From the NCBI RefSeq assembly GCF_006335115.1, contig NZ_VDMJ01000020.1:1-64000 (forward strand): a DNA stretch of 64,000 nt. The letters are read 5' to 3'. Below are positions 25,133 to 33,828 of this stretch, piece by piece (position 1 is the stretch's first letter; every line of letters starts with the position of its first letter). The stretch comes from Streptomyces sp. NP160. Its GTDB lineage: Bacteria; Actinomycetota; Actinomycetes; Actinomycetales; Quadrisphaeraceae. A program made the translations under genes and the position numbers. Below the pieces are notes generated by a model. That model made no database searches and was not told the DNA's origin. It saw nothing but the letters and a program-made list of their open reading frames with translations.

Positions 25133-25735
25133 GTGGACGACGTCCAGCACCGCCGCGACCGCGCCGACGCGCTGCAGGCCGAGGCCGGCGAGGTGGTCGA
25201 CGAGCTCGACCTCGACGCCCTGCTGAGCACCGCGGGCCAGCCGCACCGCGTGGGCAGTTCGCGCCTGGGGCTCATGGTGTGGCGCGACGTGGACATCACC
25301 GTGGTGTGCGAGCGCCTCGACGTCGTCGTCGTGAGCGGTCTGGCCGGGCAGCTGCTGCAGCGCGGGGACGTGCGCGAGGTGACCGTGCGCTCGGAGGTGG
25401 GGCGGCTCAACACCGACCCCGCCACCTACCCGGACGGCGTGTACCTGCAGGTCCGGTACGCCCCTGCCCACCGCGAGGAGTGGAAGCTGGACGTCTGGTT
25501 CGTCGACGAGCCGGACCGCCAGCCCGACCTGCGCCACGTCACCACGCTGCCGGCGCTGCTCGACGAGCCGGCCCGTGACGCCGTGCTCGCGGTGAAGGAG
25601 CACTGGGCTGCTCGGCCGGAGTACGGCTCCGCGGTCACCAGCGCTGACGTCTACCGCGCGGTGCTGGAGGACGGCGTCCGCGACGTCGCCGACTTCGACA
25701 CGTGGCTCGCCGAGCGGGCCGCTCGACGTCGGTGA
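25133..25735 (+). CDS. Hypothetical protein, nucleotidyltransferase-like
   Basis: 200 aa. GSSRLGLMVWRDVDITVVCERLD near residues 40-62 resembles the G-S-x10-D-x-D core of nucleotidyltransferase-fold proteins, with a further acidic strand WKLDVWFVD at about residue 120. I do not recognise a defined family. The start is GTG 25133 with CCGGAGGAACC upstream, and TAGGTT lies 30 bp before it as a probable -10. It is followed by a convergent glycosylase gene. Confidence 0.7.
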   Translation: MDDVQHRRDRADALQAEAGEVVDELDLDALLSTAGQPHRVGSSRLGLMVWRDVDITVVCERLDVVVVSGLAGQLLQRGDVREVTVRSEVGRLNTDPATYPDGVYLQVRYAPAHREEWKLDVWFVDEPDRQPDLRHVTTLPALLDEPARDAVLAVKEHWAARPEYGSAVTSADVYRAVLEDGVRDVADFDTWLAERAARRR

Positions 25736-25758
25736 TCCAGTGCCTCCCGACGTGGTCC

Positions 25759-26274
25759 TCACGGCAGGAGGGCGGCCAGCTCGGCCCACCACTCCAGGCG
25801 GGCCGGGCGCCCGTCGTAGCTGGCGCGCCGGTTGGCTCCCGAGGCGCTCGGAAGCACGAACACCCGGCTGCCCGCCACGGTCCACGGCGCCTCCCCCAGG
25901 CCCGGTGGGCGGTGGCCCTCGAAGCGGGCGTACGAGGCGGCCGCGGCCTTGCCGTGGAAGGCCACCCACGTCGGCGCGCACCGCTCCACCGCGCTGCGGA
26001 ACCGCTCCAGGTCGTGCGGCGCGGGCCGCCCGCCCGCGCGCGACGGGTCCCGCAAGAGGTCGGTGAGCCCGACCCCCGCGCTCGGCAGGTCGGCGTCCTC
26101 CTCGGGCGCGAACCTGCGCGCGGTGATGCCGGACTCGTGCAGCAGGCGCCAGAAGTCGTCCCCGGGACCGGCGTGGTGGTGCCCGCGGGCCGCGGCGCAC
26201 GCGGTCACGGCCGGCCCCACGAGCACGACGCGCAGGCCCGGTGCCAGGTGCTCGGCCAGTGCTGCTCCGCTCAC
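25759..26274 (-). CDS. Mismatch DNA glycosylase (TDG/Mug-like), atypical motif A
   Basis: 171 aa. GDDFWRLLHESGITARRF, VGLTDLL, and WVAFHGKAAAASY are characteristic of the Mug/TDG superfamily. The usual catalytic GINPG asparagine motif is replaced by VGPAVTACAAARGHHHAGP, with no Asn in position. Some actinobacterial homologues share such a replacement (GTAAG). Activity cannot be assumed. GTG 26274 has CACGAT 6 nt upstream, so it is probably leaderless. Convergent with the previous gene and downstream of amidase on the same strand. Confidence 0.8.
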   Translation of the reverse strand: MSGAALAEHLAPGLRVVLVGPAVTACAAARGHHHAGPGDDFWRLLHESGITARRFAPEEDADLPSAGVGLTDLLRDPSRAGGRPAPHDLERFRSAVERCAPTWVAFHGKAAAASYARFEGHRPPGLGEAPWTVAGSRVFVLPSASGANRRASYDGRPARLEWWAELAALLP

Positions 26275-26288
26275 CCGGCCATCGTGCG

Positions 26289-28028
26289 TCAGCCCAGGGG
26301 CGGCGTGCGCGGCGGAGCGACCCGCCGCGACCCCGTCGCCTCGAAGGCGGCGGCCAGGCGCAGCAGACGGGTGTCGTCGTAGGCCCGACCGGCCAGCGTC
26401 AGCCCCACGGGCATCCCGGTGTCCTCCACGACGCCCATCGGCACGGTCACGGTGGGGATGCCCAGGTGCCGGATCGCGAGGTTGCCGTTGGCCACCCAGA
26501 CGCCGTTGCGCCAGGCCGCCTCCTGGGCGGCCTCGTCGACGTCCGCCGTGGCCGGGCCGACGTCGGCCACGGCGGGGAAGACGACGGCGGCCAGGCCGAG
26601 GGCGTCCATCCAGTCCTCGAGGTCGGCCTTCCGCGTCGCCTCCAGCCCGCGCATCCCCTCGGCGATCCCGGGGACGTCCGCGTAGGAGGCGCCCGGGTGG
26701 TCGCGGACCCACTGCGGGTAGGTGGGCAGGTCGTCGTCGAAGCCGGTGTACCGGTCCGGCAGGGCGCCCTCGGGATGGGGGAAGATCCGCGCGCCGTCGA
26801 CGTCGACCAGGGTGTCCAGCGCCGGGTCGCCGTTGGCGTCCAAGAAGTCCTCGAAGGCCCAGGCGGCCAGGTCCGTCACCTCGCGGCGCAGGAAGCCGGC
26901 GGGCACCAGGCCGCGGGTGGCGATGGTGGGGGCGCCCGCGCGGTCGCCCTCGTAGTTCGTCACCGCGGGGAAGTCGACCTCGACCACCTCGGTGCCCGCC
27001 GCCTCGAGGTCGGCGCGGGCGGCCTCCCACAGGGCGATGACGCTGGCGCGGGTCTCGATCCGCTGGCCGGTGGGGCCGCCGATGCCGGTGCCCGTGCCCG
27101 CGTCCGGGTCGGCGTTCACGTACATCCGCGGCACGCCCACGCGCAGGCCGCCCAGCACCTCTCTGGCGGTGGCGTCGTCGTCGACGGCGAGGGCCGGGTA
27201 GGACTCCGGGCGCACCGCTGACGCCGCGGGGAGCTGGACCCAGGGCTGGCTGCGCCACAGGTCACCGCGGGTCTGCGGGTCGTCGGCGACGACGACGTCG
27301 AGCACCTCCAGCAGGTCCGCCACGGAGCGGGTGTGGGGCACGACGACGTCCATGGTCGGCACCAGCGGCCAGTTGCCCCGCGTGGAGATGACGCCGCGGG
27401 AGGGCGTGTAGGCGACCAGCCCGTTGTTGCTGGCGGGGCCGCGGCCGCTGGACCAGGTCTCCTCCCCCAGGCCGAAGGCGGCGAAGCTGGCGGCGGTCGC
27501 CGTCCCCGAGCCGTTGGACGAGCCGGACGCGAACGGCGCGGTGAGCCAGTCGGCGCTGTAGGGGCTCTCGGCGCGGCCGTAGACGCCGCGCTGCATGCCG
27601 CCGTTGGCCATCGGCGGCATGTTGGTCAGGCCGAGGCAGATGGCGCCCGCGGCGCGCAGGCGCTCGATGGTGAAGGCGTCGCGCTGGGCGACGAGGTCGG
27701 CGAAGGCGGGGCTGCCCGCCGCTGCCGTCAGGCCGCGCACGAGGTAGCTGTCCTTGGCGGTGTAGGGGATGCCGTCGAGGGGGCCCCGCACCTCGCCCCT
27801 GGCCCGGCGCTCGTCGGAGGCCCGCGCCTCCTCGTGCGCGGCCGGGTTGAGGACGACGACGGCGTTCAGGGCCGTCGCGGTGCCCGGCGCGTCGTAGGCG
27901 GCGATGCGGGCGAGGTGCGCCTCCACCAGCGACACCGCGGTGGCGCGCCCGTCGGCCAGGGCGGCGCGCAGGTCGGCGATGGACGCCTCGACCACGTCGA
28001 CGTCCTGACCGTGCGTCTGGGGGGCCAT
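26289..28028 (-). CDS. Amidase (amidase-signature family)
   Basis: 579 aa. The Ser-cisSer-Lys triad can be placed: Lys in DGIPYTAKDSYLVRG, cis-Ser/nucleophilic Ser in the glycine-serine-rich SGSSNGSGTATAASFA. Late strands VFPAVADVG and GIPTVTVPMGVV are conserved. It hydrolyses an unknown amide. ATG 28028 lies 8 nt after GAGAGG; GTG 28037 is too near to that site. Divergent from agmatine deiminase, with an inverted repeat between, so possibly regulated together. Confidence 0.93.
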   Translation of the reverse strand: MAPQTHGQDVDVVEASIADLRAALADGRATAVSLVEAHLARIAAYDAPGTATALNAVVVLNPAAHEEARASDERRARGEVRGPLDGIPYTAKDSYLVRGLTAAAGSPAFADLVAQRDAFTIERLRAAGAICLGLTNMPPMANGGMQRGVYGRAESPYSADWLTAPFASGSSNGSGTATAASFAAFGLGEETWSSGRGPASNNGLVAYTPSRGVISTRGNWPLVPTMDVVVPHTRSVADLLEVLDVVVADDPQTRGDLWRSQPWVQLPAASAVRPESYPALAVDDDATAREVLGGLRVGVPRMYVNADPDAGTGTGIGGPTGQRIETRASVIALWEAARADLEAAGTEVVEVDFPAVTNYEGDRAGAPTIATRGLVPAGFLRREVTDLAAWAFEDFLDANGDPALDTLVDVDGARIFPHPEGALPDRYTGFDDDLPTYPQWVRDHPGASYADVPGIAEGMRGLEATRKADLEDWMDALGLAAVVFPAVADVGPATADVDEAAQEAAWRNGVWVANGNLAIRHLGIPTVTVPMGVVEDTGMPVGLTLAGRAYDDTRLLRLAAAFEATGSRRVAPPRTPPLG

Positions 28029-28055
28029 GCGCGTCACCTCTCCGCGGGGGCTGAC

Positions 28056-28076
28056 TAACCGACAGGCTTTCGGTTA
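28056..28076. promoter_or_regulatory. Inverted repeat, possible TetR operator
   Basis: TAACCGA (28056-28062) and TCGGTTA (28070-28076) form a perfect 7-bp inverted repeat with a 7-bp spacer, between divergent amidase and agmatine deiminase genes. A TetR gene lies 1.1 kb downstream in the operon. Confidence 0.6.
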
Positions 28077-28144
28077 CTGTCCACGCATCGTGGGGCAAGG
28101 ACGGCACCGTCCGCAAGGGCCCCGGCCGAGAGGCAGGAGCAGCT

Positions 28145-29179
28145 GTGCCGACGACGAAGACAGCGACGACGACGATGCCCGCCGAGTGGGAGCGGCACGC
28201 CCGCACCTGGATGGCCTTCCCGCCGCCCAACGCCACCTTCGGCGAGGTGGGAGGCGCCGACCTGCACCGCGCGCGGGTCGCCTGGAGCCGGGTGGCGAAC
28301 ACCGTGGTGGCCTTCGAGCCGGTGCGCATGCTCGTGCGGCCCGACGACGTCGGCGCCGCCCGCGAGCTGCTCGACCCGCGGGTGCAGCTGGACGAGGTGG
28401 GCCTCGACGACTCCTGGCTGCGCGACTCCGGGCCGACCTTCGTGCGGGGAGCCTCCGGGGTCGAGGCGGTGGACTGGACCTTCAACGGCTGGGGCGCGCA
28501 GAGCTGGGCCGCGTGGGAGCAGGACGCGCAGGTCGCGCGCCACGTGGCGGGGCTGGCCGGGGTCCCGGTGGCGTCGTCGTCGCTGGTGACCGAGGGCGGC
28601 GGCTTCCACGTCGACGGCGAGGGCACCGTGCTGCTCACCGACACCGTGCAGCTGGACCCGGACCGCAACCCCGGCTGGACCCGGGAGCAGGTGGAGGCCG
28701 AGGTGCACGGCCACCTGGGCACGTCGAAGGCCATCTGGCTGCCGCGCGGGCTCACCGCCGACTACGGGGAGTTCGGCACCCGCGGGCACGTCGACATCGT
28801 CGCCGCGTTCACCGCGCCGGGTGAGGTGCTCGTGCACACCCAGCCCGACCCCGGCCACCCCGACCACGAGGTCTCCGCGGAGGTGCTCGAGCTGCTGCGC
28901 ACCGCGACCGACGCCCGCGGGCGCCGCCTGCGGGTCACCGAGCTGCTCGCCCCGAGGACCACCGAGGTGGACGGCGAGCTGGTCGACTTCTCCTACGTCA
29001 ACCACTACGTGGCCAACGGCGCCGTGGTGCTGTGCTCCTTCGCCGACGAGCGCGACGAGGCCGCGGCGGCCGTGCTGGCCGCCGCCCACCCCGGCCGGGA
29101 GGTGGTGCTGGTCGACGCGCGGGACGTCTTCGCGTTCGGCGGCGGCATCCACTGCACCACCCAGCAGCAGCCGGCCTGA
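28145..29179 (+). CDS. aguA: Agmatine deiminase
   Basis: 344 aa, normal length. The catalytic cysteine is in GGIHCTTQQQP at the C-terminus; substrate-binding motifs are WMAFPP near the N-terminus, DDSWLRDSGPTFV, NGWGAQ, and EGGGFHVDGEGTVL. Converts agmatine to N-carbamoylputrescine and ammonia, releasing nitrogen from polyamine precursors. GTG 28145 after GGCAGGAGCAG. TetR follows after 10 bp. Confidence 0.95.
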   Translation: MPTTKTATTTMPAEWERHARTWMAFPPPNATFGEVGGADLHRARVAWSRVANTVVAFEPVRMLVRPDDVGAARELLDPRVQLDEVGLDDSWLRDSGPTFVRGASGVEAVDWTFNGWGAQSWAAWEQDAQVARHVAGLAGVPVASSSLVTEGGGFHVDGEGTVLLTDTVQLDPDRNPGWTREQVEAEVHGHLGTSKAIWLPRGLTADYGEFGTRGHVDIVAAFTAPGEVLVHTQPDPGHPDHEVSAEVLELLRTATDARGRRLRVTELLAPRTTEVDGELVDFSYVNHYVANGAVVLCSFADERDEAAAAVLAAAHPGREVVLVDARDVFAFGGGIHCTTQQQPA

Positions 29180-29189
29180 GGCGCGCCAG

Positions 29190-29816
29190 GTGGCCCGCCC
29201 GACCTCGCCGCTGCTCTCCCGCGGCGGGATCCTCACCGCCGCGCTCGACCTCGTGGACGCCGACGGCGACTTCACCATGCCGCGCCTCGCCCGCGCGCTC
29301 GGCGTGAGCACGTCCTCGCTGTACCACCACGTGCCGGGCGGGCGCTCCGACGTCGTCGAGGGTCTGCGGGGGCTGGTGTGCGACGGGCGGATGCCCACCG
29401 AGCGCACCGACGGCGAGGGCTGGCGCGCGTTCGCCGACCGCTGGGCTCGGGGCTACCGCGGAGCGATGGCCGCGCACCCGCACGTCGTCCCCCTGCTCAC
29501 CGCGCAGACCGTCAGCGACCCCGGGGTGCTGGCCAGCTACGAGGCCCTGGTCGACGTGCTCGCGCAGGACGGCTTCGACGACGCGGCCGCGCTGCACGTG
29601 GTGGCCGTGCTCGACTGCTTCGTGCTCGGCTCCGCCCTCGACGCCGGGGCACCCGCGCAGGTGTGGGACGACGACGCCGAGCGCCGCCCGCGCCTGTCCC
29701 GCGCCGTCAGCGCCGCGCGGTCGCAGCCCGGGGACCGCTCGGGCGCGACGTTCGAGCTGGGCCTGACCAGCCTGCTGACCGGCCTGGAGGCGGTGCGCGA
29801 GCGCGCCGGCGGCTGA
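29190..29816 (+). CDS. TetR family regulator
   Basis: 208 aa. The HTH is ILTAALDLVDADGDFTMPRLARALGVSTSSLYHHVPGG spread over residues 12-50. The C-terminal part matches the TetR_C_1 type (TFELGLTSLLTGLEAVRER). The GTG at 29190 sits 10 bp after the agmatine deiminase stop, so it is the last gene of that operon and likely an autoregulator. The IR at 28056-28076 is its best candidate operator. Confidence 0.9.
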   Translation: MARPTSPLLSRGGILTAALDLVDADGDFTMPRLARALGVSTSSLYHHVPGGRSDVVEGLRGLVCDGRMPTERTDGEGWRAFADRWARGYRGAMAAHPHVVPLLTAQTVSDPGVLASYEALVDVLAQDGFDDAAALHVVAVLDCFVLGSALDAGAPAQVWDDDAERRPRLSRAVSAARSQPGDRSGATFELGLTSLLTGLEAVRERAGG

Positions 29817-29859
29817 GCTCTGCACCGGGCCCTGCGCGGTGCCGGGCCGAGGCGCACCG

Positions 29860-30711
29860 TCAGGCTGCGGAGGCCGGACAGGCCGCGTGGGCGTGGCCCT
29901 CGTCGTCGGGGGTGAGCAGGTCGTGGTCCCGCAGCACGCGCACCAGGCGGCTGCTGCTGCCACCGCGGGAGCAGGCCTCGGCGAAGCCGTCGGCGCCGAG
30001 CTCGTCGGTGTACTCGACGTCGAGCACCACCGGGTACTGGTCGGTGTAGGCGGTGCACTCGTCGTAGACCTCGCAGGACTCGGCCACGGCGAAGTCGTAC
30101 CCCGCCGCCCGCAGCCGACCTGCGAGCTCGGCGGTGTTCTTCTGCGCGACCGCCAGCCCCGCGCCGTGGGCGACCCGGGCGTACTCGACGGCGAGTGCGG
30201 CGTTGTCGTCAGCCGTCAGGTGGCCCTGCGAGCGGGTCCAGCTGTCGAGGTTGTCCACCTCCACCGCGTCGAACCCGGACGCGGCGCACCCGCGGATCCA
30301 CGGGCCCACCACGTCGAGCAGCGCTGACCGCTTCGCCGCGGTGGAGGTGTCGAGGAGCAGCTCGTCGGGCCAGCCCGGGTCGGCCAGCGGCCCGTCGTCG
30401 GTCTGCACCACGAGGTCCGGGTGAGCGGCGGCGAACGCCCCCGACTCCGCCGGCTGGGTCTGGAACCCGTTGACGTAGCAGATGTCGTAGCCCAGGCCCG
30501 CGGGCTGCGCGGTCCTGTCGCGCGCCACCACGGTCACGCCCGCAGCCGGCTCGTAGGCACCACCCAGCTGGTAGTCGAACGCCGCGCCGGTCGGCGGCGG
30601 TGACCAGGTGTGCGGGGCCGGCTCGGGCCCGCCGGCCGAGCACCCCGCCAGCACCAGCGCGACGACGCCGGCGCAGGCGGCGGCACCGGCAGCGGCACGG
30701 CTGACGAGCAC
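29860..30711 (-). CDS. Lipoprotein, GH114-like endo-galactosaminidase fold
   Basis: 283 aa. Lipobox LVLAGC near residue 23. FDYQLGGAYEP, YDICYVNGFQTQ, GPWIRGCAASGFDAVEVDN and LDSWTRSQGHLT fit the GH114/TIM-barrel domain (polygalactosaminidase-like), with Asp in DAVEVDNLD a likely acid. Target polysaccharide on the cell surface is unknown. GTG 30711 has TAGCGT 6 nt upstream, no ribosome-binding site, so it is leaderless. Divergent from the CG0192-like gene. Confidence 0.85.
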   Translation of the reverse strand: MLVSRAAAGAAACAGVVALVLAGCSAGGPEPAPHTWSPPPTGAAFDYQLGGAYEPAAGVTVVARDRTAQPAGLGYDICYVNGFQTQPAESGAFAAAHPDLVVQTDDGPLADPGWPDELLLDTSTAAKRSALLDVVGPWIRGCAASGFDAVEVDNLDSWTRSQGHLTADDNAALAVEYARVAHGAGLAVAQKNTAELAGRLRAAGYDFAVAESCEVYDECTAYTDQYPVVLDVEYTDELGADGFAEACSRGGSSSRLVRVLRDHDLLTPDDEGHAHAACPASAA

Positions 30712-30717
30712 CCGGCC

Positions 30718-30723
30718 ACGCTA
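30718..30723 (-). promoter_or_regulatory. -10 hexamer of leaderless GH114 lipoprotein gene
   Basis: TAGCGT on the minus strand ends 6 nt before GTG 30711. Confidence 0.55.
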
Positions 30724-30750
30724 GCGAGCGGTGGCTGGGATGCTGCCGGC

Positions 30751-31407
30751 ATGGCCGTCCACCACGCCGCGACGATCGTCCCGACCAAGGCCGAGCTGCT
30801 GGCCGCGTGGGTGCCCACGCAGTCCTGGGCCGCCGGCGCCGACACCTCCGAGCTCACCAGGCTCGGCTCGTACCGGTTCGACGACCCCGACGGCGAGGTC
30901 GGCGTGGAGACCCACGTGCTGGCCACCGCCGACGGGCAGGTGCTCCACGTGCCGCTGACCTACCGCGGAGCACCGCACGACGGCGCGGAGTCCTCGCTCG
31001 TCACGACGATGACCCACACCACCCTCGGTGACCGCTGGGTCTACGACGCCCGCCACGACCCGGTCTACGCCGCCGTGCTGGCCGCGGCCGTCGCCACCGG
31101 CGGCCGCGAGGCGGACCTGTTCCTCGCCACCGCGGACGGCCTGGAACCGCAGCCCGCCTCCGCGCGCGTGCGCGGCAGCGGCTCGGCACCCACCGCGCCG
31201 ACCGCCTCCTGGGCCGGCCCGCGGGTCGCCGTCGAGGGCACCACGTCGCGGATCGAGGGCGACGGCGCTGCGCTCGTCGTGCTCCACGTGCTGAGCACGA
31301 CGACGACCGCGGGCGCCGCGGCGGACGACCCCGTGCTCACCGGGACCTGGCCCGGACAGGACGAGCCCGTGCTGCTCGCGGTGCTCGAGACCGTCGCGGT
31401 GGGCTGA
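30751..31407 (+). CDS. CG0192-like protein (maltokinase cap domain fold)
   Basis: 218 aa. AVHHAATIVPTKAELLAAWVPTQSW at the N-terminus, LGSYRFDDPDGEVGVETHVL, and LHVPLTYRGAPHDGAESSL then HTTLGDRWVYDARHDPVYAA. These are the hallmarks of actinobacterial CG0192-related proteins, which share the N-terminal cap of maltokinase but not the kinase. Function is not established. ATG 30751 is 6 nt after GATGCT, probably leaderless. Confidence 0.85.
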   Translation: MAVHHAATIVPTKAELLAAWVPTQSWAAGADTSELTRLGSYRFDDPDGEVGVETHVLATADGQVLHVPLTYRGAPHDGAESSLVTTMTHTTLGDRWVYDARHDPVYAAVLAAAVATGGREADLFLATADGLEPQPASARVRGSGSAPTAPTASWAGPRVAVEGTTSRIEGDGAALVVLHVLSTTTTAGAAADDPVLTGTWPGQDEPVLLAVLETVAVG

Positions 31408-31571
31408 CCCTCACCCCTTCGGCTGGCGCGGCGAGGAGCTCGTCTGCGGGAGGCTGCAGGCGGGACGAGCCATCCCGGGTGGTGCCCGCTCGCGACGTGC
31501 TGAGGACGCTCCGGCGTCACGCCGCGGCGGGCACCGCCGCCCTCAGTGCCCAGTCAGACCGGCCAGACCGC

Positions 31572-32324
31572 TCAGACCGGGCGCACCTCGGCGAGGCGCC
31601 GGCGGGAGTGGTCGTCGTCCCAGCAGACGGCCGCCTCCCAGGCCGCGGACGCCTGCGCGGCCACGTCGTAGGCGGCCGGTCCGAGGTCGGCGGCGTCGTG
31701 CGGCAGCGCCAGGTCCAGCTCGGGGATGTCCACCCGGGACTCGTCCCAGTCGATGAGCCCGACCCCGCCCGCGGTGAGGCGGACGTTGCCCGGGTTGAGG
31801 TCCCCGTGGACGACGCAGCTCGGCCGACCGGCCAGACGCGCCCACGCGGCGCGGCAGCGCGCGACGCCCTCGGGCGGCATCGCGGTGAGGTCGACCCTGG
31901 TGCCCCGCTCCTCGTGCAGCAGGTCGGTGGAGGCGCGCCAGCCGGGGCGCTGCGGCCAGCCGCTCGTGGCCCCGTGGACCTGCCGCACGGCGGCTGCCAC
32001 GCGGCGCCAGTCGGCCTCCGTCTGCGGCGGCTCGCCGTCGACGCGCGCCATCACCACCAGCCCGCGGGTGAACAGCCTCCCGTCGCTGGTGGGCAGCGGC
32101 ACGGGGACGACGACGCCCAGGGGCCGGAGCTGGCGGTCGAGGTGCTGCACCAGTGCGGTCTCCCACGCCAGGTCGGCGTCGGACCGGGTGCCCAGGCGGG
32201 CCACCGCCGGGCGGCCCCCCACGCGCACGCTCCTGACCTGGTTGGCCGCTCCCCCGGTCAGCGGGTCGAGCAGCTCGACGTCGTCGCCCCAGTCCGCCAG
32301 CGCCTCCCACCCCACGCCCGGCAT
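31572..32324 (-). CDS. Aminoglycoside/choline phosphotransferase-like protein
   Basis: 250 aa. Brenner motif VVHGDLNPGNVRL (catalytic Asp) and LIDWDESRVDIPELDLA (metal Asp) place it in the APH family. An N-lobe LTGGAANQVRSVRVGGRPAVAR is truncated but present. It phosphorylates an unknown small hydroxyl compound; resistance cannot be inferred. ATG 32324. The divergent P-loop gene starts 48 bp away. Its last codons contain three imperfect 9-bp CAGACCG repeats. Confidence 0.9.
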   Translation of the reverse strand: MPGVGWEALADWGDDVELLDPLTGGAANQVRSVRVGGRPAVARLGTRSDADLAWETALVQHLDRQLRPLGVVVPVPLPTSDGRLFTRGLVVMARVDGEPPQTEADWRRVAAAVRQVHGATSGWPQRPGWRASTDLLHEERGTRVDLTAMPPEGVARCRAAWARLAGRPSCVVHGDLNPGNVRLTAGGVGLIDWDESRVDIPELDLALPHDAADLGPAAYDVAAQASAAWEAAVCWDDDHSRRRLAEVRPV

Positions 32325-32371
32325 CCTGCACCGCCACCCCCACCGCCGGCGCTCCGGGCGACGATGGCCCC

Positions 32372-32911
32372 GTGGCGACGCTGCACCTCATGGTCGGGCT
32401 GCCCGGCGCGGGGAAGACGACGACGGCGAGGGCGCTGGCCGAGCAGCACCGCGCGCTGCGCCTCACCCCCGACGAGTGGATGATCCCGCTGTTCGACGAC
32501 AACGACGCCGGCGGCATGCGCGACGTGCTCGAGGGGCGGTTCGTCACCACGGCGCTGCAGCTGCTGCGCCTCGGCGTCGACGTCGTCCTCGACTTCGGGC
32601 TGTGGAGCCGCGACGAGCGCGCCGCGCTGCACCACCTCGCCGCCGGTGCCGGTGCGGGCTGCCGGTCGGTCTACCTGCCGGTCGGCGCCGAGGAGCAGTG
32701 GCGGCGCGTGCAGGGGCGGGCGGGCACCGTGGGCAGCTCGACGTTCGCCATGACCCGCGCCGACCTCGACGAGTGGCGGCTGCGCTTCGAGCCGCCGGAC
32801 GAGGCGGAGCTGGCCGGCGGGGCCCCGGCGCGGCCGCTGCCGCAGGGGTGCGCGTCGTGGGAGGCGTGGGCGACGGCGCGGTGGCCGTCGCTGGTGGTCT
32901 CCGGGCCCTGA
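32372..32911 (+). CDS. P-loop kinase (AAA_33/chloramphenicol-kinase-like)
   Basis: 179 aa. Walker A GLPGAGKTTTARAL, then RLTPDEWMIPLF and VVLDFGLWSRDERAALH, as in small-molecule kinases of the AAA_33 clan. Substrate unknown. GTG 32372 has GACGAT 6 nt upstream. A separate PHP gene begins 20 bp later with its own GACGAT, so they may be independent leaderless units. Confidence 0.85.
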   Translation: MATLHLMVGLPGAGKTTTARALAEQHRALRLTPDEWMIPLFDDNDAGGMRDVLEGRFVTTALQLLRLGVDVVLDFGLWSRDERAALHHLAAGAGAGCRSVYLPVGAEEQWRRVQGRAGTVGSSTFAMTRADLDEWRLRFEPPDEAELAGGAPARPLPQGCASWEAWATARWPSLVVSGP

Positions 32912-32931
32912 GCGCTGGGACGATCAGCGGT

Positions 32932-33801
32932 GTGACGGACAGCGCTGCGACGGACGGCGCCTGGCCGGCCGACGACCACGTGCACTCGCAGTTCTCCTGG
33001 GACGCGGGGGCCGGCGACATGGAGGCGACCTGCGCGCGGGCCGTCCAGCTGGGACTGCCGGCGGTCTCCTTCACCGAGCACCTTGACGTGGGCGCCTGGC
33101 AGGCCCCGCCGGGCGGCTGGGCGTGGAGGGGGACGGTCCGGGGCCGCACCGACGAGCACGGGCGGTTCATGTCCGAGCCGCTGGAGGTGCAGGCGTACCT
33201 CGAGGAGGTCGAGCGGTGCCGGCACCTGTTCCCCGACCTGCGGATCCGCTGGGGCGTCGAGCTCAGCGAGGGGCACCGCCACCCCGCGGCCTCGGCCGAG
33301 GTGGTGCGCTGGGGCTTCGAGCGGGTGGTCGGGTCGCTGCACGCGCTCGCCGACCTCGACCACCCCGGTGAGGTGGTGGAGATGCGCGGCGCCGTGGCGC
33401 AGCGGGGCGCGCTCGGCACGGTCCTCGCCTACCTCGACGAGGCCGCGGAGATGGCGGCCAGCGACGCGCCGTTCGAGCTGCTCGGGCACCTCGACTACCC
33501 GCTGCGCTACTGGCCCGCCGACGCCGGCCCGCTGCCCTGGGGCGAGCTGGAGGAGCGCGTGCGCCACGTCCTGTCCGTGCTCTCGGGCTCCGGCCGGGCG
33601 CTGGAGGTCAACACCTCGCGCCCGCTGGAGCTGGTCGTGGTGCGGTGGTGGCGGGAGGCCGGCGGGCAGGCGGTCTCGTTCGGCAGCGACGCGCACCGGC
33701 CCGAGGACCTGGCGGTGCGCTGGCGGGAGGTCGCCGACGCGGTCCGGGCCGCCGGGTTCCGACCGACCGCCGATCCCACCGCGCTGTCGGGGCGCTCCTG
33801 A
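32932..33801 (+). CDS. PHP-domain phosphoesterase (histidinol-phosphatase-like)
   Basis: 289 aa. Metal-binding motifs DDHVHSQFSWDAG, FTEHLDV, RWGVELSEGHRHP, ERVVGSLHAL, LGHLDYP and FGSDAHRPEDLA match the PHP domain with its trinuclear metal centre. The histidinol-phosphatase branch (HisK-like) is closest, but the real substrate is open. GTG 32932 follows GACGAT by 7 nt. Confidence 0.9.
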   Translation: MTDSAATDGAWPADDHVHSQFSWDAGAGDMEATCARAVQLGLPAVSFTEHLDVGAWQAPPGGWAWRGTVRGRTDEHGRFMSEPLEVQAYLEEVERCRHLFPDLRIRWGVELSEGHRHPAASAEVVRWGFERVVGSLHALADLDHPGEVVEMRGAVAQRGALGTVLAYLDEAAEMAASDAPFELLGHLDYPLRYWPADAGPLPWGELEERVRHVLSVLSGSGRALEVNTSRPLELVVVRWWREAGGQAVSFGSDAHRPEDLAVRWREVADAVRAAGFRPTADPTALSGRS

Positions 33802-33828
33802 GGGCTCGCGCACGCGCCCGAGGCCGGA

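Noticed and set aside
26289-29179. Genomic island bounded by amidase and agmatine deiminase
   Set aside because: No integrase, tRNA or composition change is visible; codon use is like neighbours.
31481-31535. GGTGCCCGC/GCGGGCACC inverted repeat after the CG0192-like gene
   Set aside because: The 9-bp arms have a 37-nt loop, too loose to call a terminator.
31572-32324. Aminoglycoside resistance gene
   Set aside because: The APH fold is shared by many housekeeping kinases; no resistance-specific residue pattern could be seen.
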